Origin: Variovorax paradoxus EPS
GTDB lineage: Bacteria; Pseudomonadota; Gammaproteobacteria; Burkholderiales; Burkholderiaceae_C
Length of the DNA: 64,000 nt
Assembly: GCF_000184745.1 (NCBI RefSeq)
Contig: NC_014931.1
Span: 1,364,001 to 1,428,000, forward strand
Direction: 5' to 3'
Shown here: positions 54,843 through 62,947 of the stretch, in pieces
How the letters are laid out: every line of letters begins with the position of its first letter
Numbering within the stretch: the stretch's first letter is position 1
The notes under the pieces: model-generated
Seen by the model: the letters and a program-made list of their open reading frames with translations, nothing else
The model's database searches: none
Told to the model about the DNA's origin: nothing
Position numbers and translations under genes: made by a program

Positions 54843-55222
54843 CCGGCACCGTGAACAACACCTCCGATGCTCTCGCACGCTTGGCCGCGGTCATCGAGAC
54901 CCGCCTGCCCGCGAACGGTGGCGACCCCGAGAAGAGCTACGTCGCGCGCCTCCTGCACAAGGGCCCCGACGCCTTCCTGAAGAAGATCGGCGAGGAAGCC
55001 ACCGAAGTCGTGATGGCCGCCAAGGACGCCGATCACGGCGGCGACCGCTCGAAAATAGTGAACGAAGTGGCCGACCTGTGGTTCCACACCATGGTGGCGC
55101 TCGCGCACTACGGTTTCTCGCCGGCTGAAGTCGTCGCGGAGCTCGAGCGCCGCGAGGGCACCAGCGGCATCGAGGAAAAGGCCCTGCGCAAAGTGCAGGC
55201 CCGCGAGGCATCCAACGATTGA
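54839..55222 (+). CDS. hisE: Phosphoribosyl-ATP pyrophosphatase
   Basis: Hydrolyses phosphoribosyl-ATP, step two of histidine synthesis. The 127-residue all-alpha protein is of the MazG superfamily type: [10 protein letters not shown], then [16 protein letters not shown] and [11 protein letters not shown], with acidic Mg-binding residues in EEATE and EVADL. Its start overlaps hisI, and the gene ends 11 nt before the next gene. Confidence 0.97.
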   Translation: MTGTVNNTSDALARLAAVIETRLPANGGDPEKSYVARLLHKGPDAFLKKIGEEATEVVMAAKDADHGGDRSKIVNEVADLWFHTMVALAHYGFSPAEVVAELERREGTSGIEEKALRKVQAREASND

Positions 55223-55233
55223 AAGGACATCCC

Positions 55234-55623
55234 ATGGCCAACGACATCGTGAACGTGGAACCCGACGAATCGCTCAAGACTTGGGGCTGGGTGAGCTACA
55301 TCCTGCACCTGATCGTGGCCATCGGCGCGGTCCTCCCGGGAGCGCAGGCCTCCATCGTCATCCTGCTGGTGGCCCTGGTGATCGATTTCGTGAAGCGCGA
55401 CGACGCGGCCGGCACCTGGCAGGCCTCGCACTTCAGCTGGCGCATCCGTTCGGTGATCTGGGCCGGCCTGCTTTACATCGTCACCTCGTGGCTCTGGCTG
55501 CTGTTCTTCGTTCCGGGCTGGATCGCCTGGAGCCTGATTTCGCTGTGGTTCCTGTACCGGATCGTGAAAGGCATGATCCGCATGAACGACAACCGCCCGA
55601 TGGAACCCAAAGATGTCATCTGA
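55234..55623 (+). CDS. Small membrane protein, DUF4870-like
   Basis: A 129-residue protein with about three membrane helices (WGWVSYILHLIVAIGAVLPG, SIVILLVALVIDFV and the long hydrophobic stretch SVIWAGLLYIVTSWLWLLFFVPGWI-type segment). The closing part is basic. It is regularly found between hisE and the HIT gene in Burkholderiales. GAAAGGA precedes the ATG at 55234; an in-frame TTG at 55219 inside the hisE end is less likely. The function is unknown. Confidence 0.8.
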   Translation: MANDIVNVEPDESLKTWGWVSYILHLIVAIGAVLPGAQASIVILLVALVIDFVKRDDAAGTWQASHFSWRIRSVIWAGLLYIVTSWLWLLFFVPGWIAWSLISLWFLYRIVKGMIRMNDNRPMEPKDVI

Positions 55624-55972
55624 TCCGAACTGCGTTTTCTGCAAAATCGTCGAAGGAAAGATCCCTTCGCGCAAGGTCTACGAAGACGAGGACCTGTTCG
55701 GTTTCCATGACATCGCGCCCTGGGCGCCGGTGCATTTCATGCTGGTGCCCAAGAAGCACATCGCCTCGATGGCGCAGCTCACGCCTGACGACGCCGCCCT
55801 CATGGGCAAGATCATGACCCTGGCGCCGAAGCTGGCGCTGGAGCAGGGCTGCAGGCCCTATCCGGACGGCGGCTATCGCGTCGTCGTCAACACCGGCACC
55901 GAGGGCGGGCAGGAGGTTCACCATCTCCATGTGCACGTCATGGGCGGTCCCCGGCCATGGCTTCGCGGCTGA
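55613..55972 (+). CDS. HIT family nucleotide hydrolase (HinT-like)
   Basis: A 119-residue histidine-triad protein. The N-terminal CVFCKIVEGKIPS is typical of HinT with a Cys pair, and the triad is in HHLHVHVMGG near residues 102-111. HinT enzymes hydrolyse AMP-lysine-type phosphoramidates, such as aminoacyl adenylates. The gene overlaps the membrane-protein gene by 11 nt. Confidence 0.95.
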   Translation: MSSDPNCVFCKIVEGKIPSRKVYEDEDLFGFHDIAPWAPVHFMLVPKKHIASMAQLTPDDAALMGKIMTLAPKLALEQGCRPYPDGGYRVVVNTGTEGGQEVHHLHVHVMGGPRPWLRG

Positions 55973-56007
55973 ACTTCGTTAAGCCAAACTGTCACATTTC
56001 GACCGAC

Positions 56008-56013
56008 TAAAAT
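56008..56013 (+). promoter_or_regulatory. -10 box of tatA
   Basis: TAAAAT lies about 25 nt before the tatA ATG, which has a good TAGGAG ribosome site. It is a plausible tatABC promoter within the cluster; the -35 is not clear. Confidence 0.45.
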
Positions 56014-56037
56014 CGGACACATTCTTAGGAGTCTTCC

Positions 56038-56292
56038 ATGGGTTCTTTTTCTATCTGGCACTGGCTGATCGTGCTGCTCGTCGTGGTCATGATCTTCGGC
56101 ACCAAGAAGCTGCGGAACATGGGTTCGGACCTTGGTGGCGCCGTCAAGGGCTTCAAGGACGGCATGAAGGATGCCAACGGCAACCCCACCACCGACGCAA
56201 CTGCCGCTTCGTCGGCCCCCGCGGCGCAAGTGACCGGTCAGCCGGCCAACAGCGACAAGACGATCGACGTCGAAGCGCGTCAGAAGTCCTGA
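56038..56292 (+). CDS. tatA: Twin-arginine translocase subunit TatA
   Basis: An 84-residue Tat pore subunit: a short hydrophobic helix ([15 protein letters not shown]), the FGTKKLRN hinge and an amphipathic helix with [14 protein letters not shown]. The C-terminus is polar. The Tat pathway exports folded proteins such as MsrP encoded at 10.3 kb. tatB follows after 13 nt. Confidence 0.96.
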   Translation: MGSFSIWHWLIVLLVVVMIFGTKKLRNMGSDLGGAVKGFKDGMKDANGNPTTDATAASSAPAAQVTGQPANSDKTIDVEARQKS

Positions 56293-56305
56293 GCGCGGAC
56301 CGCAC

Positions 56306-56764
56306 GTGCTCGACCTCGGCATTGAGAAGCTGGCGCTGATCGGCGTCGTGGCGCTGATCGTCATAGGGCCGGAGAAGCTGCCGCGCGTGGCTCGCACGGT
56401 CGGCACCTTGCTCGGCAAGGCCCAGCGCTACGTGAACGACGTCAAGGCCGAAGTCAACCGCTCGATGGAGCTGGACGAACTCCGCAAGATGAAGACCACG
56501 GTGGAGGAGGCGGCGCGCGACGTCGAGAACAACATCCACACCGGCGCGAGCGAATTCGAAAAGCAGTTTTCCGGCTCCGGCGAAACGCTCTCGGCACTGG
56601 CCGAGCCTGAAGTTTCGGTGCCCGAGTACAAGCACCCCCGCAAGAACTGGCGCCTGAAGCAGGGTGCCACGCCTAATTGGTACAAGGCGCGCAACGGCGT
56701 TCGGACCAAGGCCTTGTCGGGTGCGGCGCGGGTTGCCCGCTTCCGTCCGCACAAGATCAACTAG
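56306..56764 (+). CDS. tatB: Twin-arginine translocase subunit TatB
   Basis: A 152-residue Tat receptor subunit. The N-terminal helix carries the conserved Glu ([10 protein letters not shown]) and the [11 protein letters not shown] hinge, followed by a long amphipathic helix ([20 protein letters not shown]). The C-terminal tail is basic. It begins with GTG at 56306. Together with TatC it recognises twin-arginine signals. Confidence 0.96.
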   Translation: MLDLGIEKLALIGVVALIVIGPEKLPRVARTVGTLLGKAQRYVNDVKAEVNRSMELDELRKMKTTVEEAARDVENNIHTGASEFEKQFSGSGETLSALAEPEVSVPEYKHPRKNWRLKQGATPNWYKARNGVRTKALSGAARVARFRPHKIN

Positions 56765-56839
56765 CGCTTCAACACCCCGCACACCCCCGCGTCTCTCGCT
56801 TGCCGCACGCCGGCCGAAGCCACGCTCTTTCCTTTCCCC

Positions 56840-57646
56840 ATGGCCGATTCCGACGACAAGAACAAAGACAAAGAAGACGAGCTGGCGGGCACCGAGCAGC
56901 CGTTCGTGCAGCACCTCGTCGAGCTTCGCGACCGCCTGCTCTACTGCGTCTACGGCCTCGCTGTCGCGGGCATCCTGCTCGCTATCTGGCCCGGACCGGG
57001 CGGACTCATCGACCTGATCGCGATGCCCATCCGCGCGCACATGCCGCCGGACGCCAAGCTCATCGCCATCGGCGTGTTCTCGCCGTTCTTCGTGCCGCTC
57101 AAGGTGCTGATGATGACGGCCGTGCTGCTGGCGCTGCCGTGGCTCATGTACCAGGCCTGGATGTTCATTGCGCCGGGGCTCTACAGCCACGAGAAGCGCT
57201 TTGCACTGCCGTTGATTTTCTTCGGCAGCCTGCTGGCCTATGCGGGCATTGCCTTCGTGCAGTTCTTCGTGCTGGACAAGATGTTCAGCTTCATCCAGAA
57301 GTTCACGCCGGCCGCGGTGGCGGCAACGCCCGACATCTCGTCGTACGTGGAGGCCATCCTCTCGCTCTACATCGCGTTCGGCGTCGCCTTCCAGGTGCCG
57401 ATCGTGGTGATGCTGCTGGTGCGCTTCGAGATGGTGACGATCGAGAAGCTGAAGTCCTTCCGCGGCTACTTCATCGTGGTGGCCTTCGTGGTGGCCGCGG
57501 TGCTCACGCCGCCCGACGTTGTGTCGCAGCTCGCGCTGGCGATTCCGATGTGCCTGCTGTACGAGGTGGGCATCATCGGGGCGCGCTACTTCGCGATGGG
57601 CGGCAAGAAGCCGGCGGAAGAAGAAAACGCCGACTCTTCGGCATAA
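56840..57646 (+). CDS. tatC: Twin-arginine translocase subunit TatC
   Basis: The 268-residue polytopic core of the Tat translocase with six membrane helices. Conserved elements are QPFVQHLVELRDRLLY, with the signal-peptide-binding Glu, the FFVPLKV segment, and a late FRGYFIVVAFVVAAVLTPPD. An acidic and Lys-rich N-terminus precedes the helices. It ends 8 bp before repeat copy C, with a convergent protease gene beyond. Confidence 0.97.
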   Translation: MADSDDKNKDKEDELAGTEQPFVQHLVELRDRLLYCVYGLAVAGILLAIWPGPGGLIDLIAMPIRAHMPPDAKLIAIGVFSPFFVPLKVLMMTAVLLALPWLMYQAWMFIAPGLYSHEKRFALPLIFFGSLLAYAGIAFVQFFVLDKMFSFIQKFTPAAVAATPDISSYVEAILSLYIAFGVAFQVPIVVMLLVRFEMVTIEKLKSFRGYFIVVAFVVAAVLTPPDVVSQLALAIPMCLLYEVGIIGARYFAMGGKKPAEEENADSSA

Positions 57647-57654
57647 CAGGCTCG

Positions 57655-57747
57655 CCCTCAGGCTGCGCGCACTTCGTGTCGCGCGCGCCTTCCTCCTGCC
57701 GGGGGTAACACCTGCGGCTCGGCGAAGCCGGTTCCGCGGTGTTCCTG
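57655..57747 (-). repeat. Dispersed ~95-bp structured repeat, copy C (minus strand)
   Basis: Read on the minus strand it contains AACACCGCGG, CCGGC, a TTC loop, GCCGA, GCCGC and GGTGTT (plus-strand 57743 down to 57707), then a weaker second stem with CCCCC and a GACACGAAGTGCGCG tail that is shared with copy B. It starts 17 nt after the stop of the protease gene in sense orientation with that gene, as copies A and B do for gltB and hisF. Confidence 0.8.
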
Positions 57748-57763
57748 AACGAATCCCCGCCTC

Positions 57764-58924
57764 TTACTCTTGTTGATTCGGCACTTGCCGGACCGGGCTC
57801 TTCGGCCGGAGCCCCGGCGTCACATCCAGTTCCATCTTGTCGCTGCCGCGCTGCAGCGCAAAGCGCGCGGTGTCGCCGGGCTTGAGGCCCGCGACGGCGG
57901 TCAGCAGGGCCTGCACGTTGTCGGTCTTCTTCTCGCCCACCGAGGTGATCACGTCGCCCGGCCGGATACCTGCCTTGGCAGCGGGACCGTTCTGCAGCAC
58001 GCCGGTGATGATCACACCCGCATCGGCCTTCACGCCGAAGGTCTCGGCCAGTTCGGGCGAGAGGTCGTTCGGCTCCACGCCGATCCAGCCGCGGCGCACC
58101 TGGCCTTCCTTGACGATGCCTTCCAGCACGATCTTGGCCATCGACACCGGAATGGCGAAGCCGATGCCCATGCTGCCACCCGAGCGCGAGTAGATCGCGG
58201 TGTTGATGCCCTGCAGGTTGCCGTTGACGTCGATCAGCGCGCCGCCCGAGTTGCCGGGGTTGATGGCCGCATCGGTCTGGATGAAGTTCTCGAAGTTGTT
58301 GATGCCCAACTGGTTGCGGCCGAGCGCCGAGACGATGCCGCTCGTCACCGTCTGGCCCACGCCGAAGGGGTTGCCGATGGCCAGCACCTGGTCGCCCACC
58401 AGCAGCTCGTCGGAGTTGCCCAGAACGATCACCGGGAGCTTGTCGAGCTCGATCTTGAGCACCGCCAGGTCGGTGTCGGGATCGGTGCCGATCACCTTGC
58501 CGCGAGCGTGGCGGCTGTCGTTCAGGGTCACTTCGATTTCGTCGGCGCCCTCGACCACGTGGTTGTTGGTGAGGATGTAGCCGTCGGTGCTCACGATCAC
58601 GCCGCTGCCCAGGCCCACCTGGGGCTGGTCGGCCTGGTCGCCGAAGAAGAAGCGGAACCAGGGGTCGTTGCTGCGCGGATGGCGCTGCGCCGCCTTGCTT
58701 GTGTTGATGCTCACCACCGCCGGCGAGGCCTTCTTGGCGGCAGCGCTCAGGCTGCCGACGGCGGGCACGCTCGGGGCGCCGGCCGGCGCCTCGACGATCG
58801 ACACCACGCCGCCGAGCGAGGTCGAGCGCTTGTTGATCCACTCGGGCTTGAGCGTTGCGACGACGAAATAGGCCGCCAGCAGGACGGTCACGGCTTGGGC
58901 AAAGAGCAGCCAGGTGCGTTTCAT
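57764..58924 (-). CDS. Membrane-anchored S1C serine protease (DegS/DegQ-like)
   Basis: A 386-residue trypsin-like protease with an N-terminal membrane helix (residues 7-25) and no cleavable signal, as in DegS-type proteases. The catalytic triad is His122 (NNHVVEG), Asp152 (DTDLAVL) and Ser226 (GNSGGAL). A single PDZ domain (about residues 285-370) follows. It may control envelope stress by cleaving an anti-sigma factor, or act in general quality control. In Burkholderiales it commonly lies by tatC and NIF3. Confidence 0.93.
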   Translation of the reverse strand: MKRTWLLFAQAVTVLLAAYFVVATLKPEWINKRSTSLGGVVSIVEAPAGAPSVPAVGSLSAAAKKASPAVVSINTSKAAQRHPRSNDPWFRFFFGDQADQPQVGLGSGVIVSTDGYILTNNHVVEGADEIEVTLNDSRHARGKVIGTDPDTDLAVLKIELDKLPVIVLGNSDELLVGDQVLAIGNPFGVGQTVTSGIVSALGRNQLGINNFENFIQTDAAINPGNSGGALIDVNGNLQGINTAIYSRSGGSMGIGFAIPVSMAKIVLEGIVKEGQVRRGWIGVEPNDLSPELAETFGVKADAGVIITGVLQNGPAAKAGIRPGDVITSVGEKKTDNVQALLTAVAGLKPGDTARFALQRGSDKMELDVTPGLRPKSPVRQVPNQQE

Positions 58925-59220
58925 GAAAACTTGATGAAAAGACGTTCGAAGGCGCCGCGAGAGGCAGCGATGTGTGGGATTGTCCCTCAATGGGCTTGAC
59001 GATAGACCGCGCCGCGCGGTCGAGATTGGCAAGCGCCGGCTACGGAAATACGGGATAACCCCTAGCATCGCGGAGCGATCCCACCCGGCTCCCACCTCTC
59101 AGGCCTCCCGCACTGCCCACCCGGTGGATGCGGCCAGGCATATCCTCGGCGCGCGATTTCCCCGTTTTCCCATCCGGTTCCACGGCTCCGGCGCGCGCGG
59201 TCACGATTTTCCTGCCAGCC
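58925..59220. other. Divergent gap between protease and MFS genes
   Basis: 296 bp with no convincing ORF. Near 59041-59070 lies GGAAATACGGGATAACCCCT, in which GGGATAACCC has dyad character. No clear -35/-10 pair was identified for either gene. The protease start at 58924 has only a weak upstream ribosome site. Confidence 0.4.
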
Positions 59221-60573
59221 ATGACTTCAGAAGCAACCCTCGCGGACGGCGCCAAGCCCGCTCCGGCACGCACGCTCGACGCGCGCGACTACAAGACCCT
59301 CGCCCTCTCGGCCCTCGGCGGAACGCTGGAGTTCTACGACTTCGTCATCTACGTCTTTTTCGCCACGGTGCTGGGCGGGCTGTTCTTCCCCGCCGACATG
59401 CCCGACTGGCTGCGGCAACTGCAGACCTTCGGCATCTTCGCGGCCGGTTACCTCGCCCGCCCCGTGGGCGGCATCGTCATCGCGCATTTCGGCGACCTCC
59501 TGGGCCGCAAGCGCATGTTCACGCTCTCGATTTTCCTGATGGCCGCGCCCACGCTGGTCATCGGCCTCCTTCCGACCTACGCGAGCATCGGCGTGGCGGC
59601 GCCCCTCCTGCTGCTGGCGATGCGCGTGCTGCAGGGCGCGGCCATCGGCGGCGAGATGCCCGGCGCCTGGGTGTTCGTCGGCGAGCACGTGCCGGCCAAG
59701 CGCTACGGATTCGGCATCGGCACGCTGACCTCGGGCATCACCGGCGGCATCCTCTTGGGCTCGCTGGTCGCGGTGGCCATCAACCGCCATTACTCGACCG
59801 AGCAGGTGAGCGATTTCGCCTGGCGCATCCCTTTCATCCTGGGTGGTGTGTTCGGGCTGGTGTCGGTGTACCTGCGCCGCTTCCTGCACGAGACGCCGGT
59901 CTTCAAGGAACTGGCCGGCCTGAAGTCGGTCGCCCGCGAGTTGCCGTTGCGCACCGTGCTGCGCGAGCACCGGCTGGCTTGCGTGTACGTCGCGCTGCAG
60001 ACCTGGGTGCTGTCGGCCGCGATCGTCGTGGTGGTGCTCTACACGCCCACCTATCTGCAGAAGGTGCACCATATTCCGGCCGCGCTGGCGCTCGAAGCCA
60101 ACGCGCTCGCGACGCTGACCCTGACCATCGGCTGCGTGCTGGTCGGCTGGCTGAGCGACCGCATCGGCACGCGCGCGGTGATGCTCGTCGGCTGGGGCGG
60201 CCTCTTCGCCACGGCCTACCTGTTCTACACGGGGCTGCCTGGCACGCCGGCCACGCTGTTCTGGCACTACGGGCTGGTCGGCCTCTTCGTGGGCACCATC
60301 GCCACGGTGCCGATCGCGGGCGTGCGCGCCTTCCCGGCGCCGGTGCGCTTCACCGGGCTTTCGTTCGCCTACAACATGTCGTACGCGGTCTTCGGCGGGC
60401 TCACGCCGGTGATTCTCACGCTCTGGCTGCAGCACGACACGATGGCGCCGGCGCACTACGTCGCGGCACTCGCGGCGCTGGGTTTCCTGCTTGCCCTGTT
60501 GCCACTGGCCGCGCGCGGCCATGCCATGCGCGATGGCGTCGGGGCCCCGGGCAGCGCGACAATGTCGCGATGA
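59221..60573 (+). CDS. MFS transporter, metabolite:H+ symporter type
   Basis: A 450-residue, twelve-helix transporter. It has the metabolite:H+ symporter hallmarks: LGGTLEFYDFVIYVFFATV after an acidic N-terminus, the loop 2-3 motif GDLLGRKRMF, and GGEMPGAWVFVGEH in helix 5. ProP-, KgtP- and ShiA-like proteins share these, with osmolytes or organic acids as substrates. The substrate here is unknown. The ATG at 59221 is chosen over an in-frame ATG 31 codons upstream. It overlaps the NIF3 gene by 4 nt. Confidence 0.9.
   Translation: MTSEATLADGAKPAPARTLDARDYKTLALSALGGTLEFYDFVIYVFFATVLGGLFFPADMPDWLRQLQTFGIFAAGYLARPVGGIVIAHFGDLLGRKRMFTLSIFLMAAPTLVIGLLPTYASIGVAAPLLLLAMRVLQGAAIGGEMPGAWVFVGEHVPAKRYGFGIGTLTSGITGGILLGSLVAVAINRHYSTEQVSDFAWRIPFILGGVFGLVSVYLRRFLHETPVFKELAGLKSVARELPLRTVLREHRLACVYVALQTWVLSAAIVVVVLYTPTYLQKVHHIPAALALEANALATLTLTIGCVLVGWLSDRIGTRAVMLVGWGGLFATAYLFYTGLPGTPATLFWHYGLVGLFVGTIATVPIAGVRAFPAPVRFTGLSFAYNMSYAVFGGLTPVILTLWLQHDTMAPAHYVAALAALGFLLALLPLAARGHAMRDGVGAPGSATMSR
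60555..60569. promoter_or_regulatory. 15-bp palindrome abutting the NIF3 start codon
   Basis: CGCGACA-A-TGTCGCG is a perfect 7-bp inverted repeat ending at the base before the NIF3 ATG. It also contains GACAAT (60558-60563), a possible -10 for a leaderless transcript. It lies within the last codons of the MFS gene, so it may be partly coding. Confidence 0.45.
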
Positions 60574-61343
60574 GCACCACACGCCACGAACTGCTCCACG
60601 CATTCGACCTGTTGCTGGCCCCCGGGCGCTTCAAGGACTACGGACCCAACGGCCTGCAGGTCGAAGGCCGCACCGTGGTCCGGAAGATCGTCTCGGGCGT
60701 GACCGCCAGCCGCGCGCTGATCGAGGCCGCGATCCACGCCGAGGCCGATGCCATCTTCGTCCACCATGGCCTGTTCTGGCGCGGCCAGGACGGCTGCGTC
60801 ACCGGCTGGATGAAGCAGCGCTTGGGCCTCCTGCTCGGCGACGACGTCAATCTTTTCGCGTACCACCTGCCGCTCGATGCGCATCCGGAGCTGGGCAACA
60901 ACGCACAGTTGGGACTGCAGCTCGGGCTCGTGGCGCATGCGGGGTCTGGCGGTCGTTTCGGGGAGCAGGAGCTCGGCTTCCTCGGTGCGCGCGAAAACGG
61001 CGAGAGCTTCGCCAGTGCCAAGGCGCTGGCCACGCACGCAGAGAAGGTGCTCAAGCGCCCGATCACGCTGCTCGATACGGCGCACCGCCCCATCAAGAAC
61101 ATCGCCTGGTGCACCGGTGGTGCCCAGGGCTACTTCGAAGCGGCCATTGCGGCCGGCGCCGACGCCTTCATCACCGGCGAGATCTCCGAGCCCCAGGCTC
61201 ACTACGCGCGCGAAATGGGCGTGGCCTTTCTCGCCTGCGGGCACCACGCGACCGAGCGCTATGGCGCACCGGCCGTGGCCGCGCACGTGGCGGCGCAGCT
61301 CGGGCTGAAGCACGAGTTCATCGACATCGACAATCCGGCATGA
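60570..61343 (+). CDS. NIF3-family metal-binding protein (YbgI/DUF34)
   Basis: A 257-residue protein of the NIF3/YbgI family with a dinuclear metal centre. Metal ligands are in IFVHHGLFWR, YHLPLDAHPE (Asp and His) and near the C-terminus LACGHHATERYG. The family has been linked to GTP cyclohydrolase type I activity, but the role is unresolved. The gene starts inside the MFS stop and ends in an ATGA with the mini-ORF below. Confidence 0.9.
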   Translation: MSTTRHELLHAFDLLLAPGRFKDYGPNGLQVEGRTVVRKIVSGVTASRALIEAAIHAEADAIFVHHGLFWRGQDGCVTGWMKQRLGLLLGDDVNLFAYHLPLDAHPELGNNAQLGLQLGLVAHAGSGGRFGEQELGFLGARENGESFASAKALATHAEKVLKRPITLLDTAHRPIKNIAWCTGGAQGYFEAAIAAGADAFITGEISEPQAHYAREMGVAFLACGHHATERYGAPAVAAHVAAQLGLKHEFIDIDNPA

Positions 61344-61408
61344 GCGCAGCGCCGGGCCGCCCCAAGCAAGCTCGCACCGCAGCGCGGAGCGCGGAGGTTT
61401 CCGAATGA
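61340..61408 (+). CDS. 22-codon bridging mini-ORF between the NIF3 gene and pdxA
   Basis: The mini-ORF starts at ATG 61340, overlapping the NIF3 stop (ATGA), and ends at TGA 61406-61408, overlapping the pdxA start (ATGA). The peptide begins MSAAPGRPK and ends SAEVSE; it is basic and Ala/Arg rich. It carries GGAGG 8 nt before the pdxA ATG. Its first 12 bases, ATGAGCGCAGCG, are repeated exactly at the start of pdxA (61405-61416). Similar GRPKQAR-type peptides turn up in Comamonadaceae genomes as dispersed sequence (from memory). It may serve translational coupling rather than encode a functional peptide. Confidence 0.5.
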   Translation: MSAAPGRPKQARTAARSAEVSE

Positions 61409-62445
61409 GCGCAGCGATCGCCATCACCCTGGGCGATCCCGCGGGCATCGGCCCCGAGATCATCGCCAAGGCCTTCCGCAACGCACCCGATGCGACCCGC
61501 GGTGCCTTCGTGGCCGGTGACGTGGCCACGGTACGGCGCGCTTCGCAGGCGCTGGCCGGGCCGGGCCAACCGGCATGGCCCGTCGCGGAGATCGAGACCG
61601 TGGCCGAAGCCGCCAGCGTTCCGCCTGGGTGCATCCCGGTGCTGCAGGTGATCGCGCCGCCGTCCAACATCGTGCTCGGCCAGATCAGCGCGGAGGCTGG
61701 CCGCGCGGCCGGCGATTGCGTGGTCTGGGCCGCACGGGCTGCGCTGCGTGGCGAGATCGCCGCCATCGTGACCGCGCCGCTGCACAAGGAGGCGCTGGCC
61801 GCGGCCGGCTTCCCTTATCCCGGCCACACGGAGCTGCTGCAGGCCGAGGCGGCGGCGCACCTGGGGCGCAGCGTGGCCGAAGTGCCGGTGCGCATGATGC
61901 TGGCCAATGACGAACTGCGCACCGTGCTTGTGAGCATCCACATGTCGCTGCGCGACGCCATCGAGGCGGTGCATTTCGAGGGCGTGCTGCAGACGCTGCG
62001 CATCACGCACCGTGCGCTGTCCCACGCGCTCGGCCGAGCGCCGCGCATCGGCGTGGCAGGCCTCAACCCGCATGCGGGCGAGGGCGGCCTTTTCGGTTCG
62101 GAAGAGCGCGAAATCATTGCGCCGGCCATCGCCGCCGCGCGCGCCGAAGGCATCGACGCCAACGGGCCGCATGCGCCCGACACCGTCTTCATGCGCGCTC
62201 GCGCCCGGCACGGTGTGCCGGACAGCGGTGAGTTCGATGTGGTGATCGCGATGTACCACGACCAGGGCCTGATCCCGGTCAAGTACCTCGGCGTGGAAAA
62301 GGGGGTGAATGTGACGCTGGGGCTGCCGCTGGTGCGCACCAGCCCCGATCACGGCACCGCGTTCGATATCGCGGGTGCCGGGCTCGCCGATGCGTCGAGC
62401 CTCGTAGAGGCGCTTCGCATGGCGAAGGCGCTGGGAAGCGCCTGA
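61405..62445 (+). CDS. pdxA: 4-hydroxythreonine-4-phosphate dehydrogenase
   Basis: NAD-dependent enzyme of the DXP-dependent pyridoxal-phosphate pathway. The 346-residue protein has metal-binding histidines in PYPGHTELL, GLNPHAGEGG and MYHDQGLIPVK, and the N-terminal ITLGDPAGIGPE. The C-terminal SPDHGTAFDIAG closes the active site. It follows the mini-ORF with a 4-nt overlap and converges on mscL with 8 bp between stops. Products support PLP enzymes such as HisC and LysA in this window, though the link is generic. Confidence 0.95.
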   Translation: MSAAIAITLGDPAGIGPEIIAKAFRNAPDATRGAFVAGDVATVRRASQALAGPGQPAWPVAEIETVAEAASVPPGCIPVLQVIAPPSNIVLGQISAEAGRAAGDCVVWAARAALRGEIAAIVTAPLHKEALAAAGFPYPGHTELLQAEAAAHLGRSVAEVPVRMMLANDELRTVLVSIHMSLRDAIEAVHFEGVLQTLRITHRALSHALGRAPRIGVAGLNPHAGEGGLFGSEEREIIAPAIAAARAEGIDANGPHAPDTVFMRARARHGVPDSGEFDVVIAMYHDQGLIPVKYLGVEKGVNVTLGLPLVRTSPDHGTAFDIAGAGLADASSLVEALRMAKALGSA

Positions 62446-62453
62446 GAGTCTTC

Positions 62454-62888
62454 TTAAGAAGGGCGCTTCAGGCTGTCGCGGATTTCGCGCAGCAAGGTAA
62501 TGTCTTCTGGCGTTGCGGCCGGCGCAGCAGGTGCCGCCGCTTCGGTCTTTCGCAGCCTGTTGATCTGCTTGACCATCATGAAGATGATGAAGGCCAGGAT
62601 CACGAAGTTCACCGCCACGGTGATGAAGCTGCCGTAGGCCAGCACCGGCACGCCGGCTTTCTTGAGATCGGCCAGCGTGTTCGCCACGCCGGCAGGTGCT
62701 GTGCCGAGCACCACGTAGAGGTTCGAGAAATCGAGCTTGCCGAACACCACGCCCACCAGCGGCATGATGATGTCGGCAACCAGCGAGTCGACGATCTTGC
62801 CGAACGCCGCGCCGATGATCACGCCGACCGCAAGGTCGATGACGTTGCCCTTGACGGCAAATTCCTTGAATTCACTGAGGATGCTCAT
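62454..62888 (-). CDS. mscL: Large-conductance mechanosensitive channel
   Basis: A 144-residue pore-forming channel that opens on hypo-osmotic shock. The N-terminal helix [25 protein letters not shown] carries the conserved [10 protein letters not shown] pore-lining helix. The second helix ([22 protein letters not shown]) and the basic C-terminal bundle (LREIRDSL) are typical. A good ATG at 62888. The region up to the upstream gene end (59 bp) has no clear signal. Confidence 0.97.
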   Translation of the reverse strand: MSILSEFKEFAVKGNVIDLAVGVIIGAAFGKIVDSLVADIIMPLVGVVFGKLDFSNLYVVLGTAPAGVANTLADLKKAGVPVLAYGSFITVAVNFVILAFIIFMMVKQINRLRKTEAAAPAAPAATPEDITLLREIRDSLKRPS

Positions 62889-62947
62889 GATTCAAAAGGC
62901 TGCTGGAGCTCTGCTGTTGAAGGAGTGCCGAGTATGCCCGCGATTGC

